A stretch of 64,000 nucleotides of DNA. Source: Dactylosporangium sp. AC04546 (GTDB taxonomy: Bacteria > Actinomycetota > Actinomycetes > Mycobacteriales > Micromonosporaceae). Below, one piece after another: positions 63,993 to 64,000 of this stretch. The notes below the pieces were generated by a model. It did no database searches, was not told the DNA's origin, and was given only the letters and a program-made list of their open reading frames with translations. The stretch's first letter is position 1. Every line of letters begins with the position of its first letter. The stretch is taken from contig NZ_JAHYSG010000047.1 of NCBI RefSeq assembly GCF_022095675.1, positions 22,779 through 86,778 on the forward strand, written 5' to 3'. The position numbers and the translations under genes are program-made.

Positions 63993-64000
63993 CCCCACCC

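Overview
The window is a chromosomal segment from a very high-GC actinomycete. Four observations point to the family Micromonosporaceae (Actinoplanes/Dactylosporangium/Micromonospora relatives): strong third-position G/C bias on every real gene, many GTG starts, the Actinobacteria-only genes rbpA, opcA, whiA and the TIGR03089 family, and a mycothiol-type maleylpyruvate isomerase homologue. The family assignment is an inference; the phylum is not in doubt. I see no rRNA, tRNA, CRISPR array, prophage or transposase.

Layout. (1) 0.1-8.0 kb: an aromatic-acid block. Four overlapping minus-strand genes encode an NMT1/SsuA-type ABC importer. Diverging from them is a fully overlapping pca operon: pcaI, pcaJ, a pcaG remnant, pcaB, pcaC and an IclR regulator. 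The divergent control region carries two mirror-image, three-half-site operators. The ring-cleaving dioxygenase PcaHG has been deleted down to the last part of pcaG, so the pathway as encoded here lacks its entry enzyme. (2) 8.2-11.6 kb: TIGR03089 protein, lipoprotein, UppP, ATP-grasp protein and a small hypothetical. (3) 11.9-40.1 kb: a conserved core whose order resembles Streptomyces: ctaB, then tkt-tal-pgi-zwf-opcA-pgl (pentose phosphate pathway), rbpA, secG, a peptide-binding lipoprotein, tpiA-pgk-gap (glycolysis), whiA-yvcK-rapZ-uvrC, two Rieske lipoproteins, uvrA, rsgA, and an MDMPI/metallo-beta-lactamase pair.

(4) 40.2-46.1 kb: a disturbed junction. A 1361-residue secreted esterase/beta-helix/Ig protein and a vapBC toxin-antitoxin pair sit among broken copies of the metallo-beta-lactamase gene, as if inserted into a tandem MBL pair. 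(5) 46.2-64.0 kb: accessory and housekeeping genes: fabV, ung, a GYD protein, a glycosyltransferase-acyltransferase fusion, and an operon containing three exact-period (133 bp) copies of a 35-residue membrane microprotein. It continues with two-repeat lipoprotein, NAD-epimerase, NTF2-like, GH13, beta-propeller, HTH regulator, subtilase, luciferase-like oxidoreductase, PASTA and YbaK genes, and ends with a secreted NlpC/P60 peptidase whose best start codon is CTG.

The most unusual elements are the triplicated microprotein (every change in its first 30 codons is synonymous), the pca operators and pcaG remnant, the GT4-PlsC fusion, the secreted giant flanked by gene fragments, and the lysine/alanine tail of UvrA.
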